DNA from: Viscum album
Lineage: Eukaryota > Streptophyta > Magnoliopsida > Santalales > Viscaceae
DNA length: 64,000 nt
Assembly: GCA_963277665.1 (NCBI GenBank)
Contig: OY728142.1
Location: forward strand, 8,880,001-8,944,000
Direction: 5' to 3'
Made by a program: the position numbers and the translations under genes. The notes under the pieces are model-generated. The model ran no database searches and was not told where the DNA came from. It saw only the letters and a program-made list of their open reading frames with translations. Shown here one piece after another: positions 1-12,149 of this stretch. Numbering within the stretch: the first letter of the stretch is position 1; every line of letters begins with the position of its first letter.

Positions 1-1512
1 TGTTTATAGTTAACGTATGGAAGTGTTTTCCTATTGAAATATTTGATCGAAAATAGATTTTTGGATGCACATCTATTTATGAACATGTTTATACCATGCC
101 AATTTGGTTGGAACTAACTAGATTTATCTAAAAATTGTATTGTTGGATGTCTGGAGTAGTGTTTTCTTATAGAAATATTTAATGGAACTTGTTTTTTCTG
201 CATTGGTTAGTTTTAGGGAACTTAGTGTTTTTTTAGAAATGATTTCATGTCTCTTTGAATTGGTATTTTTCTCGAATACAATGTTTTATAACCTGTTCAT
301 ATTTTCTTAATGTTGTGGGTCTCTTCGTGCGGTGCATTAAATTGGTTTGAATAGAAATCCATGAGTATATTCATGTTTGTCGTTTGGTGTATATGTTTTG
401 TTGAGTATGTGTTGTAAGGAAAATCATGGTTTGATTTTAAAAAATTCAACATAGTATCACTAAAGACAATTGAAATTCTTAGAAATGTGTAAATTAAGGG
501 TTCTTTTGGTTTTTTAAATATGAATGTGGTGTATAGAGTAGTTTTAGAAGTGCTAGTGAAATGTTTCCATAACAGAATTTGATTATGTAAAACTAAATTC
601 CCGATTTAAAAGTCCAAATGTTTAATAATATGGTTTTCATAAGAGAATGATGTGATGGCCTAGTTGGCACATTTTATGTTTGACATGTATGCATATGTAT
701 ATAAGTATATGCGGAACTCTTGTCTAGGGTAAACATTTATGGGTGAACGCATATGATGCATCTGTGTTTGTGGAAGGAATGTTCGGTGAGATGAGTCACA
801 TGTGCGAGGGCCTTACTACCAACAAAATATTTTTATAACCACCATGGATTCCTAGGAATATTATAGTTGATTAAGTGATGGTGGCTTATCAACCTCTACT
901 AGATGTGTTGGTACCCACTGTTGAGTGTATAGGCCAGATGGGGAGTCCTCCGGGTTTTAATTACTGTGAGGGCGGCCAGTTGGTTATAGACTTAAGAGTT
1001 TCACCATACGCCGGTAAGTGGATCCGAACCTAATACATCGAGGGGTCTTCTATGGATGTTTAGTATCACCAATGATTACTTAATTATTTGCATTTCTTGT
1101 TTAATTTAATGTATACCTGTTAGTTTATTTCCAGTTAGTACTATTTATTCATTTCTTTTAGCACAACCTTGGCCTTTCTATCATGGATTTTTTATAAAAT
1201 GTAAAATGGTTTTCGGTACGGCAAGTTCCGTGTTTTGGTTTTTCTTAATATTATAAAAACATGTTGATTATTTTAAAATGAAAAAACCCCAATTTCCTAC
1301 TTGAAATTCAAACATGTGATTATGGACTTCTTCGGAAAAGAGAACTGTTGGATTCAGTGGTTTATTTCTGTCTTCCCTACCTAGCATCTCGATGCTCACA
1401 CCTATTATATATTTCCAGTTTCTGGTACAATTTCTATTTTAGGTTCCTAGTTCTGCTAATCAATGTTAGAGTAGACTTGTTTTTGAGGTGGGTGGTGTCC
1501 TGAAGGGTCACA
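1..1512 (+). mobile_element. Probable LTR end of a plus-strand retrotransposon (5' truncated by window)
   Basis: This block is visibly less AT-rich than what follows, especially at 640-1060 and 1370-1510. It contains no protein homology. A segment near 1384-1450 (cgatgctcacacc followed by a pyrimidine-rich stretch and aggttcctag) resembles the R/U5 part of plant Tekay-type LTRs, which usually lies 100-300 bp before the LTR end. The stretch ggtcaca at 1506-1512, followed within a few bases by tggtat, could be an LTR end plus a decayed initiator-tRNA-Met primer binding site. That match is only six bases, so the assignment is tentative. No second copy of this LTR was found in the window. Confidence 0.35.
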
Positions 1513-1590
1513 AAGTGGTATGTACATTTATTTTCTTTAAGATACTAGTTTTATTTCCTTATTATCAATATTTATTTATTTGGTTATCTT

Positions 1591-1803
1591 TTGTTCATGG
1601 GACATATAGTTCCCAACAGTTATATTTTGATGCCCAATAATAGTGGCCAGCCCTTGGGGATCGAGAACACCCCTCAGGCCATGCCGCGAATCATCTTGGG
1701 TGACCAGTTCAGGGTCGACCCGGGTTGGTATGTGGCATTGGTTATCGAAAAAAGGGTCAAATTGGGATTAAAACAAATATATAAAGGTAAAAACCTCACC
1801 TAA
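1591..1803 (+). other. Small CpG-containing open frame, unrecognised
   Basis: A 70-codon open frame starts at an ATG at 1591. Bases 1645-1765 contain several CpGs (gccgcg, ggtcgacccggg), which are scarce in the rest of the window. The translated middle part is rich in Pro, Gly and Arg, and I recognise no domain in it. If the block to its left is an LTR, this would lie in the leader/gag region just downstream of the primer binding site, but no gag motif is visible. Reading-frame conservation cannot be judged from one copy. I do not assign a product. Confidence 0.2.
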
Positions 1804-2199
1804 ATAAGTCGAAATATTATTTTCTGAAATTATATAAAGTAATACCCATCCAAAAATCTAAATAATTTTTTTCCCACTATAAAATGAATATTTATTTATA
1901 TTTATTTAATACTTTAATAAATTTACAGAGAGCCCACACGTCATTTTTAAATGGAAACCCCTCTCCTATCATATCCACACATTAAGAGAATTTTTTTAAA
2001 ATACCTAAAAAAATAAATTAATAAAATCTATCCCCTTTATATAGATGTATTATTTTGGGCATAATACCAATATTAGATGGATTAAATTGTAATGAAAATG
2101 ACGTTCTCTAAATAATATGTAAAACGTTTAACTAAATTTTTTAGTTTCATAGAATAACCTACCTTATTAAAAACTCATAAAAATTGAAATATAATAATA

Positions 2200-2800
2200 T
2201 AATACTAAATAATATGATTATATTTTATGATTTTTATTAATTAATGTTAATTTATCTTCTAATTTATTTAATGAAAAAATAAACCATTAATTGTGTGTAT
2301 AGAAAACTACAGTTCAACAAAGTGATGTAATTCATTTTTCAGCTCTAAAATTTATAGACGGTTATGAAGATTCATTTGCAGATTATATATGATATTTATT
2401 TTATTATTATAACTCATAAAAAATAATATTTTTTATACCTTTCCTTTCCATCTATTGTAAAATGAAAATGTCACTCGTGTATTTTTGTAGACTATCACTT
2501 CCATGAAGTAAGGAGATTTTTTTTATTTTCACATTAATTGATTTTTAAAAAGAATATATTTAATGAATAAAAATGAAATATATGAAACTTTAATGGTTAT
2601 TTAATGGTGAATTATTATTAACGTTTTTAAACTATTGGAAAGTGGAAACATCATTGATGTATATGTATGGACTACCATCTTTACATTATGATGTAAATCA
2701 TTTCTATTCAATGATATATAAGAATAATTATAAAATTAAATTTTATGAATAAATATGATAACTGTTTAATTATTAATATTATTGAAAATATTAATCAATG
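2200..2800 (+). repeat. Degenerate ~180-bp tandem repeat, related to the E2 LTR
   Basis: A recognisable segment recurs about every 180 bp: a block like gtgtgtatagaaaactac followed by a tgatgtaa-like block, at about 2295, 2476 and 2656, with a weaker fourth match near 2780. An upstream AT-rich part (tatgatttttatt, tatgatatttatt) repeats with the same spacing. The same segment occurs in reverse orientation in both LTR copies of element E2 (near 24170-24230 and 47100-47160), where I see it once per LTR. This stretch is therefore probably a plus-strand relative of the E2 LTR in which the segment has been tandemly amplified. Copies are heavily diverged. Confidence 0.5.
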
Positions 2801-3249
2801 GACATGGTTCATGTACCATATCCATCTGACCAAAACTTGCATGAAAAATGTAGTAATTATCACTAGCACAGTGATTTTAGAAAAACATTGTCAACAACTG
2901 GGTAATATTTTTTTATAAATAAATAATATTTAGTATTATATGAGTTAATATTCATTGGATATATATTTATAATAAATAAATACTCATTATATAAGACATC
3001 TTAACACATCAAAATCAAGATAAGACATGAATTAAGGGAATTATTTTCCAAAATGATTTTAATTGGGATGTTTTATGTTAAAATTTAGATTGATAATATT
3101 AAATGCTAATTATTATATTAGCCCATTAAATTTTTATTCTCCTAAGGTTAATCAATTAAATTCATTTTAATTTTACCATATTCCCTTATTTCTTATTAAA
3201 AAATATCATGAAAATGTTTTTGATGAAAATAAAGACACTATTTCATCTT

Positions 3250-5200
3250 TTGGTTTAGAATCCTTTTTCTTACATACCCATATTATATTTTAGATGTTTT
3301 AAACATTGTTTTTAAAATTCAATAATTTTTTATTAAATATATTTACCCACATTTTAATTTCTATAAAATGGATTAAAGTTATTTTTCTTTTTTTCTAAAA
3401 AATGAACTTTTTACTGAATGTTTTAACATAGTCATTATTTTTATTATTATTTAATGGATGAAATGTCAAAATTATTAAGGATTTGAAGATAAATTTACAT
3501 GTTTCAATTTATCTTTTAATTAGAAATTATTTGTAATATTTTTTTTAAATATGTGATTTGAGAATAAAAATAATATTTTACTCATGAAATATACCGATGG
3601 CATTTTAAATTAATTTTTCATCTATGATAATATCCTTTAATTTTACTTAGGTTTAACAATAGATATTAAACATTGATATTATCCATATTATTTCTCTCTA
3701 TGATTATTTATTTTTATGGTTAAATATTAACAAAAACCATTTTATTTTTTAGGTGTTAAGCTATGTCAAAATGGTAAAATTTTTCATGACATTGTAACAA
3801 AATTTTTAATGGATTTTGATTATGTGATAGTTGGTTTCATGAAAACCAACTAATTAATTGGGAAGTGTGATATTTATATCTCATGAGACGATGTTGATAA
3901 GAATGGATAATATTGAAAAATTATTTTTTCTCATTATTATGTGTGAGTATGGTTGGTTTCAAGATTTTATCATAAGATTATAAATGGACATGATTGTGAA
4001 TAGCTATTTTCAAATTTTGATTCATGATTATGATTTCATTCTATATTTGTTCTAATTATTACGCATGACCATGATCGAAAAATAATTTTTCTACAAGATT
4101 TTTATTTATTAATATTATTGTTCCACATTTATATATAATGAGTCTTGAATGATGAATAATGTTTTAACACCATTAAAAACCATTCTTCTATATATTATGT
4201 GATGTTTAGAGTATATTATCTACTGTTGTTACAATGTATTAATATTTTACATTATGAAATTGAGCATGATTATGTTTTCATACCCTAATAGTCATCTTAT
4301 CATTCTTTTGATTAATAGATACAATTTTTACCTTTATATATAATATGTTCCCACACTTTATTATGTATTATTTATACATGTTATGAAGAAAAGTTTTAAT
4401 AATGTTATTCCAAAGAGTGGTACTAGATGTAAATAACCTAGTTGTAGATGATATAGAGTTTTCATGAACAAATTTTTTATTTATCCATGTTTCTAAAGAC
4501 ACTAAGCCTTTATTGTAATAGAATGGATCTTGATAATATTTAGTGAATTTTCATCAAATAATACATAACATTTATTTATGAAAATTATCAGTAATTTATT
4601 TGAGGTGATGTGGAAAGGATAACCAATGAAATGAACATTGTAAAATCTAAACAAATTCTTCCACCCATATTAAGATTCAGTAATTTTAAGGGAAAATTTT
4701 TTAAAAAAATTAAATGTATTAATCCAAGGATTAATAATTAAAATCATCATATATAACCTATGAATAAAATAGAAACATGGAAGATTCATGCAATCAAAGC
4801 TGTTTCTGTGGGATATGACATTAATTCAATTAAATGTACACTAATTATTTACTATATAATTTAAAATTACTTATTTGATTATATATATATATCCACATTT
4901 TATATTTAACTAATTATATAATGCTATAAAACTAACAACTTAATGAATAGATGTTGAGTTTGTAGCAAAATCTTCCAATGGTATTGTGATCACATCTCAA
5001 GTTTATACAACATCGTTAATTGAAGTTTGTGGGAATTTAATTCCATAAAAATCTGTGATTACCCCTCTATTGGAAATGGATTTGATTTTGAGAATGTATT
5101 AATTCAATATATATAGATATCATATAAATTTATATTTATTATAAGTAACATTTTCTATTCTAAAATTATATATGATCATATTTTTGGTGCAAGGATGAAT
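3250..5200. other. Unassigned AT-rich stretch upstream of P1 reverse transcriptase
   Basis: No open frame, RNA gene or repeat boundary is convincing here. By spacing from the complete element T1, gag and protease of P1 should lie in this interval, but no gag, zinc-knuckle or DSG/DTG motif can be recognised. A very weak primer-binding-like string (ttttggtttag) sits near 3249. The 1810-3250 flank does not resemble the P1 3' LTR, so the P1 5' LTR is not identified. Confidence 0.4.
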
Positions 5201-5299
5201 ATGAACTTCCAATGGAAGTCACTTCAAATGTCTAGGTCATCCTATATATAAAATAGTGAATCATTATATGTTGTACCTATTATTTATTATGGATAATGT

Positions 5300-5920
5300 A
5301 TGGGAAAATATGTATTGGAATTGATTATTGAGAATATAATTAGATCACAATCAATAATATTTATCATCAACCACATATTAATAACTTGTTTGGTCTATTT
5401 AAATGATATTAATACTTATTGATGATTTAATTTAATTCACGATATCATAATTTGTGGTTCAAGAAAGAAGATATTCTGAGAAATCACTCCATATGAGTTA
5501 TAATCATTATGAATTTATAATCATTCTATTTTAACTTATTGATGTACCAGATATCTGCATAGATATAATAAATATGTCTTTATTGATTGCCTGTCCCTTT
5601 TGTGGTTGTATTTATAGATTATGTAATTATATACTCTAAGAGAATATATGTTTATAATGATCACTCGAAATTATTTTAATGATATAGAGTAAAATAAATC
5701 TATATTCCACGTTCATCAAGTGTTAATTATAGTTATAAAAGTTTCATTCTTATGTTATTTAATTTCATGATAGGGATTATCACTATATACTTTTAAGATA
5801 GATGTTTTTGAAAATTGTCCAAGACGAACCATGATAAATGATATCAACAGTTGTTTTAGTTTTATAGTATACTACCAATTCTTTGTCAGATATTTCTCCA
5901 AAATATCTATTATAATAAAG
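5300..5920 (+). pseudogene. P1 reverse transcriptase remnant
   Basis: Bases 5599-5637 translate without a stop to FVVVFIDYVIIYS, the RT active-site strand. The expected F(I/V/Y)DD has become FIDY: the second catalytic Asp is replaced by Tyr, a single G-to-T change, so the enzyme would be dead even without the surrounding stops. Near 5866-5910 a run reading YYQFFVRYFSKIS matches the end of the Ty3 RT connection before RNase H. N-terminal RT motifs are not clear. The domain would copy retrotransposon RNA into cDNA. Confidence 0.7.
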
Positions 5921-6039
5921 ATTTTTACTCTTAAGGGAGCCATGTTCCATTTTAAAAATTAATTCGAGGAAAATGACTAATTGATTAGAAGAAAATTTGA
6001 TAGAAAACTTATGCTTACACTACCCTAGTGGGGAGAATA

Positions 6040-6290
6040 ATTTCTTATATTTAGTGATCCACCAAATATCAGACTATTATTTCTCGTAATGGGTAATGAT
6101 ATGGTGATATATTATGACTCATTCTAATTGATAATAAAAAAAGGAAAAAAATACATGAATCATGATTTGGAGTTGAAAAAAATATTCTTTAAGATGAAAA
6201 TATGAATGATATATCTATATAGTGAATTATATATATATATATATAATGATCAAAAATCATGAAGTAATGATTCATGAGTAGTGAGTTGAG
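6040..6290 (+). pseudogene. P1 RNase H remnant
   Basis: A frame through about 6085-6270 reads VMGNDMVIYY, then KYMNHDLELKKIFFKMKI, then IYLYSELY and NDQKS. These are the familiar Ty3 RNase H landmarks: the substrate-facing strand, the HDLEL helix with its catalytic Glu, and the final (T)DHKS strand. Spacing to the RT motif upstream and to integrase downstream is normal. Stops interrupt the frame. The domain would remove RNA from the RNA-DNA hybrid during reverse transcription. Confidence 0.7.
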
Positions 6291-6659
6291 TTTTTTCCAA
6301 AGGATATTTAGGGAGATAATTATAGATTAATACTACTCAATACAATACCACCCAGGTAAGTTGAATAAGGTGGTTCATTATCTATGTTATAAATAACATT
6401 AATGTTTTTCTATTATGAGGATTCAAGGAGATACAATATTTATATATTTATATAATACGGTTCTTATAATTATGATTAATGTGGGAATACTAAATCTTTC
6501 CAAGTTGATTGTTCAACCATCCAAAAATTTATGTTAAAGAGGAATAGAAAAATGATGTTGAACTCCTGAATATGGAGATAAATTATCTTAATATAATCCA
6601 TTATTATGATGAAATGATAGTGTTTATGAACTATTTATGTGTTCCATAAACATTAGACA

Positions 6660-7560
6660 TGAATAATGAGATATTTTATTATGGTCATAGTTTAGCATTC
6701 TCTATTCATCCTCAATGTATTATGATGTAAAGAGAAATAAAAGGTTAGTTATGGTGGGATAACATGAATATTAATATATTTGATTATGAATCTCAATGCA
6801 TGTTATGTAAACATGTTAAGGATAAGAGATATATTTCTAAGGTGATGTTACAAAAATTACCCACACCATAATTGGAATAAGAAAACATTTCCATTTATTT
6901 CATAGTTTTAATCCCCAAAATATATAAAAGGAACAATGCACTTTGGGTTTTAGTCGATCACCTTATGAAATCAACTCATTTATCTTCCATCATAGAATAT
7001 TTATATCTTTATTGGAATTATGTGATATAAATTATATATGTGTATATTTTCATGTAGAAACACACTCTATTGAATCGTGTTAGGATATGAATATTAGTTT
7101 AATGATCTAGATAATTTTTCAATCAGTATTGAATATAGAGTTGAGAATTAAAGCCATATACCTTCCTTATAAATATGTATATGAAAAGATGAAAATTAAA
7201 CTTCTATAGGATATGATAGAAATTGTTTTTTTAATGGTGGATGATATCAACACCTTCCAATAGTAATTTTTTTAATACAACAACATTCATTTGATCATGT
7301 AGATATCTCTTTAAGAATACCAATAATGAATGAAGTGAAACAAACCACTATGTTGAGGTGAATTCAGAGAAATAAAGATATTGGTTCTAAAATTATTTAA
7401 TTAAATATTATATAATGTTAAATAAATTCTATTACACATCAAGGCATCTTATATATTGTAGAAGAGTTATACTAATAATCGTTAATGAGATCATAAATTT
7501 GATATTAGTGTGAAGGTATTCCTGTGAATATCTCTTTGGAAAAGTGTTGTGAAAAATGAG
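6660..7560 (+). pseudogene. P1 integrase remnant
   Basis: The order of landmarks is typical of Ty3 integrase. A GHS..FSIHP stretch (about 6680-6712) lies in the zinc-finger region, CMLCKHVKDKRYISK (about 6797-6842) is the CxxC part with its following linker, ENISIYFIV (about 6881-6907) is the strand carrying the first catalytic acidic residue (here Tyr instead of Asp), and ALWVLVDHLMKSTH occupies 6938-6979. Further downstream only faint matches remain (SD.D.RF-like and HPQTDG-like positions near 7090-7180). Many stops are present. The domain would insert cDNA into the host chromosome. Confidence 0.7.
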
Positions 7561-7859
7561 ATAAGATAAATCAATGAAATAAATATATATTTCCCTTATA
7601 AATTATTTATTTTATATATATATATATATTATTTAATGGAATTTACACTGAATCACTATCATGTTTTTAATTTGTTTCAAGTATGTCTCTTATAAAAGTA
7701 TATTTCTCATTCTTCACATGTACTGAACTTAGAGCTAAAGCATTAAAAAATGATCTCTATTATAAGGAATAATCATTAGATATTTTAAATAAATTATATA
7801 TTTTTTTTGGAAACATGAATAATCACATTATAAATGTTCTCTGGCGAAACCATTATTTT

Positions 7860-7950
7860 TTAGGTAACTACATAGGATCCTGAAGATGTTACGAGATCGA
7901 AGTATCCTATATTATTTGTATCAGAGTGATATAATAATGAGGATAAATTA
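7860..7950 (+). pseudogene. P1 chromodomain C-terminal tail
   Basis: Bases 7875-7950 read DPEDVTRSKYPILFVSE in one frame, corresponding to the last part of the chromodomain-bearing integrase tail (the W-E-x-E-D-x-M-x-x-x-Y-P-x-L-F pattern in this clade) immediately before the polypurine tract. Chromodomains direct integration to particular histone-marked chromatin. Only the end is recognisable here. Confidence 0.55.
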
Positions 7951-7966
7951 TTATTAGGGGATATAA
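7951..7966 (+). other. P1 polypurine tract
   Basis: A purine-rich string (attaggggatataa) directly abuts the tgtagcacc that starts the 3' LTR. The run of four G is the usual core of the plus-strand priming site in plant Ty3 elements. Confidence 0.6.
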
Positions 7967-9781
7967 TGTAGCACCAAAATTTTTATTATATATTCCTCTT
8001 TTAATTAATATTATTTCTTCAATAGATCTGGTTACATGCAACATTGAATTTAAATCAACATATATATACTATTAAAGTATTATTATTCAAGGTGAGTTTA
8101 ATCACCAATTTTATATATTTTGAAGTATTAGTAAGACAATCCAAATAATGAAAAAAATATTGTTTACACATGTATAAAATTACTTCCACGGTTATCAATT
8201 GTTTATATATTAAAATAAAGGTATTCTATTATAAATTGAGTTGTTTTTATGAAATTTAATTTTTGAATAACGTGTTTTTATATTAATATTTTAAAATAAT
8301 CACTATTTATAAGTGATTGTAATAAAATTGATTTATTATATATTAAATAATAATTTTCAACATTAATATAATATTTTTTAGATGGCATGGATTAAGAATA
8401 AATCAAGTTTTATGCTTAAAATTAACTTTTCTAAAAATGAATTTCATTGTGTTTTGAGAATTTCTTTTTAAAATGAATTTCAGCCTCATATAGAAAAATT
8501 AATGTTCTAAAATTAATTCTATATTTTAAATAATAATAATTAATATAATATTATTAATCTAGAAAAGTTTTTAGTCATAATAAAGAAAATAAATTAATAT
8601 TTTATAATGTTGCATAGGGAAAACAAGGGTTTGCTGAGGTGTGGTGGTGGGTGTGGAGGGTAGGGCATGTTAACCTAAGAGATAATGATTAAATATAAAA
8701 ACGTAATTTAATCTAATTGGTTGATGGTATTTCAATATTAGCATTTATTTCATCAATTATTTGGAAATTTGGAGACACTTTACTTGAATAAGTCATTATT
8801 AAATTCTTATTTGTTGAAAAAAATCCAAGTGTGACCCCTCCCTCCCTAATTAGAAGACACCACATATCCTCTCTTCCTCCACTTCATGAACCTTCTTGTT
8901 CTACAAATACCTATACTACTCCCATATTATCACTACTAAACCCATTCTAGAGGTTTTTTTTGTCAAAATACCATCCTTTCAATTCGTATGGTGTAACCCA
9001 AAGGGGTGTCTTAATGAAGAGGTATAACTCTTAATTCAGTACTTTAACTCTTTTTTGTTTCTTTTACATCCATTGAATCAATGGTGTCCATTCAAAACTA
9101 ATTAATTCAAAATATAAAATGTACTAATTTTTTATTATTATGATGGATCAACCATTTTTCACCTCGTTTTCATCAAATGAGAAATAAATGTATCGCCCGT
9201 GCGTATGTGTGGAATTTGTTATCCATGTAGAGATATGATGCTTTTATCACCACTTCCCAATAATAAAAATAATTAGGAATGATTACACTTTTATGTAGGA
9301 TAATTAAAATATAATTATTATTTTGTAATTATACCATATTATCTAACTTTTTACATTTACATTTGTTTGAAAATGATAACATCGCTTATTCTTATGCGAA
9401 GAGTACCACCTTCTCACAATGATGTGAAATTTATTTCATTACAGATTTATATGAAAAAATTATAAAAGTGTATATGATGAAAAATTATGATACATATGTC
9501 ATTATTATGTTTCGATAAATGGTGAAACAATGAATAATTCTCATTTACTAGAACCATCGAACAAAAACATGCTTGGAAAATATACCAGTATTCAATGAAA
9601 TGTTCATTATAATAAAAAAATTTCAATGAAATGATAATTAGAATAATAAAGTAATCATAAATAGTAAATTATGTATTAATATGAGTTTGGTAATTTTTAT
9701 TTTAAAAATATATATTTATTATATTCTATATTTGAGGGAATATGAAGACAGATATGTCTTTAGGTAAGGGTTGATGTTACA
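7967..9781 (+). mobile_element. P1 3' LTR
   Basis: It begins with tgtagca and ends with tgttaca, near-perfect short inverted termini with TG...CA ends, giving about 1.8 kb. The start is fixed by the adjacent polypurine tract. A cytosine-rich segment and a TATA-like ctacaaatacc occur near 8830-8915, where U3/R promoter elements would be expected. The right end is less certain because the matching 5' LTR is not found and the target duplication (atcta on the right) cannot be tested. Confidence 0.55.
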
Positions 9782-9891
9782 ATCTATTTTTCATTAAGGA
9801 TTGGTAATGATAAATTACTTTTTCTAGAAAATTATATAGATCATAACATTTATAACCACCATATTTTTTTATCCTATGGTAAATTATAAAT

Positions 9892-9896
9892 TTTTA
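9892..9896. repeat. E1 target-site duplication, left copy
   Basis: The five bases tttta directly precede the left LTR of E1 and are repeated exactly after the right LTR at 21262-21266, as expected for Ty3 integration. Confidence 0.75.
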
Positions 9897-11891
9897 TGTT
9901 ATGTACTAACCCAATTCGACTAAACAACACACCCAAAAGAGACGAGCCTGTAATATAGGTAAAACATGATAATAGAAAACAATATTTAAAATTAGAAAAA
10001 CTAGACATAAAACATGATTAATAAATGTTATAAAACAAAGAAACAATATCAATTCAAAAATAGTATAAAATATTTAGTATTTCAAATCTCCACATTCCTA
10101 TCGTTTCACCTCCTTACTAATATGAACCAAAAGGTAGAATCCTAAAAGAGAGGCCAATATATTGTAAGAACATATGACCTTTAATTGAATCCTACAACAC
10201 AACATCTAAAAATTTCTAAATTGATGAGTTATGTGTGAACCAAATACCATTATTATAGCACATCAATTTATATAAAATTTATAATATCAATAATTATTAA
10301 ATTTTTATATTTATTTAGAAAGTGATTTAAAAACATTTTTTTAATTTAAATGTGGTGATAAAACATTTTTCCCATTTGTTTTCATAAGACCATTCATATT
10401 TTCAGATAAAAAATATGAGATGTTGAAGTGATAAAATAAGAAATCATATCCACAAATAAAGAGATAAATTGGAAAGAACATATCCAAGAAATGATTTATC
10501 ATGTGAATTAATGTTATACTACATATAAAAACTTATGACAAAAAAATGATAAAATACATCATGTGATAAATAACTATAAATGAAAAATCACCTCACATTG
10601 GGGGACTATCTTATGGGAAACATCATAATATATCATTAAGATCTAAAATAGGCTTAAATTTGGATGTAATTGAAATTAATTCCTACCATTTAATATTATA
10701 AAATGTCAAATCCTAGTGGTTTAGTACACACAATAAGTATTCCCATGTCTGTTTTCCAAAGCACCCATGGCACCTAATGTACAATTTTCCAAATTAATTT
10801 CCAATACCATATTCACTATATCAAAAAAAAAATTTTAGTGCCAATCATATTCATTTCAATGTTTTAAACTCAGTTTGAAATCAAAAAAATATACATCTTT
10901 GACTAAAAACGCTTTTAAAAAATATTTTTCTATCTGTGAAATCCATGAAAACCATATAAAACATAATATAAATTAAAAAACAATTGAAAGTTATCAATAA
11001 TAAAATCAAATTTATAAAATTAATCCATTTTATAGAATATCATACCTCAGCATGGTAGAATCCTAGCCAATTTTGACATTGTTGACCAAAAACATAAGTA
11101 ATGACCTTTGAAAGGCAGGGCATGACATGAAACTACAAATGAATTATTAGAATTTCCAATTTATCATGAATCCCAACCAATGAAAAGGAAAATGTGAAAG
11201 AAACAACTAATGTATGAATGAACATGGTGAAATTATTAACCATAAAGGTGAATTGAAACCAACAAAATGATAAATCACTGAATATATAATTTGGAAGGAG
11301 TGGATATCCCCAAAATTTCCTAGTGCAATATAATGGTTGAGAGAAATTGTTTGTAGGTTGAATGAAAGAAAATAATCATGATGGTAGGTTAAAACCACCC
11401 CTCAAGAGATTTACACAACTTTAAATCCCTTTAAACATTGTCTAATCCTTGAGTCTTGCATACTCCAATAAATGTGTTCCATTTTTATTAAAAATATTTT
11501 TCCCCACTACACGTTGTGAACCACTTCTCCATAATGCAAACACCTCACAATTTTTATCATGTTCATGGATTCTTCCCAACAACCATTACACATTAGGTAC
11601 TACAATTACATGACATGTTATCACCCAGAAGATAGAAAAAAGTCCATAAAACTATAGAAAATCCAAAAGTACCTTTCTTGGAAATATCCACACATAAGAG
11701 GAATTCCATTGAGACTTTGACACATTTATAATCAAACTCTATTAATTCAAATAAACACACATCACTGAAACTATGGAAATATTCTCTATGGAAGGATCTA
11801 TATCCCTAAGAAACCTGCTAAAGGAACCCAAAAAGGATGATAAACAAAGAATAAACTCGGGAGTACCTCTAAATCATAATGGGATGTTACA
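9897..11891 (-). mobile_element. E1 3' LTR
   Basis: In minus orientation it starts TGTAACATCCC at 11891, directly after a PPT, and its low-coordinate end is at 9897. It aligns with the LTR at 19266-21261 over its length; for example actaaacaac near 9920 and actaaaccaac near 19289, and aaatcataatgggatgttaca against aaatcattatgcagggttaca at the other end. The two copies are much diverged, indicating an old insertion. Confidence 0.85.
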
Positions 11892-11906
11892 ATCTACCCC
11901 TAATAA
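11892..11906 (-). other. E1 polypurine tract
   Basis: On the minus strand the sequence ttattaggggtagat directly precedes the TGTAACATCCC start of the 3' LTR. It carries the G-run typical of plant Ty3 PPTs. Confidence 0.75.
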
Positions 11907-11949
11907 ATGATTTATACCACCGGAAATTTATCAAGAACCAGGATCTACA

Positions 11950-12070
11950 AAATTATATGGCCACAGATACCTCATCAATGAGTCCCTCTCCCACATCATG
12001 TGAATGTCATGTTCACACAATCATAGTACCATCATGATGCCCTTATATTTATTCCAAAAAGGATGAAAAT
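11950..12070 (-). pseudogene. E1 chromodomain, C-terminal part (split from the rest by the LINE)
   Basis: On the minus strand a frame from about 12066 down reads NKYKGIMMVL, a stop, then CEHDIHMMWERDSLMR and, shortly after, PYNF. These correspond to the end of the Tekay-type chromodomain (a VLW..H...ATWE..D.MR..YP.LF pattern). The stop stands where the family has Trp, a G-to-A change (TGG to TGA). The upstream half of the integrase tail resumes only at about 14665, on the other side of the LINE. Confidence 0.7.
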
Positions 12071-12149
12071 ACAAAGGAAACATGGTTTAGGGGGTTCTAA
12101 AATAATGGAGTCCAAGGGCATACCCATGAATTATGTTGAAACCTTGAGG

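Larger units (their letters stand above)
5200..9781 (+). mobile_element. P1: plus-strand Ty3/gypsy chromovirus, 3' half
   Basis: RT, RNase H, integrase, chromodomain tail, polypurine tract and 3' LTR appear in the canonical Ty3 order, all on the plus strand and all broken by stops and frameshifts. The distance from the RT active-site motif to the LTR start is about 2.36 kb, nearly the same as in T1 (about 2.37 kb), so no large insertion interrupts this part. The domain layout and the integrase sequence around 6660-6980 match Tekay/Del-type plant chromoviruses. The 5' LTR and gag are not recognised, so the left limit is only where homology fades. Confidence 0.75.

Noticed and set aside
9772..9795. 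gatgttacaatctattttt as a minus-strand PPT plus LTR start
   Set aside because: Resembles the E1 boundary at 11885, but a minus-strand LTR here would overlap P1's LTR. It is more simply the inverted-repeat end (tgttaca) of the P1 3' LTR.
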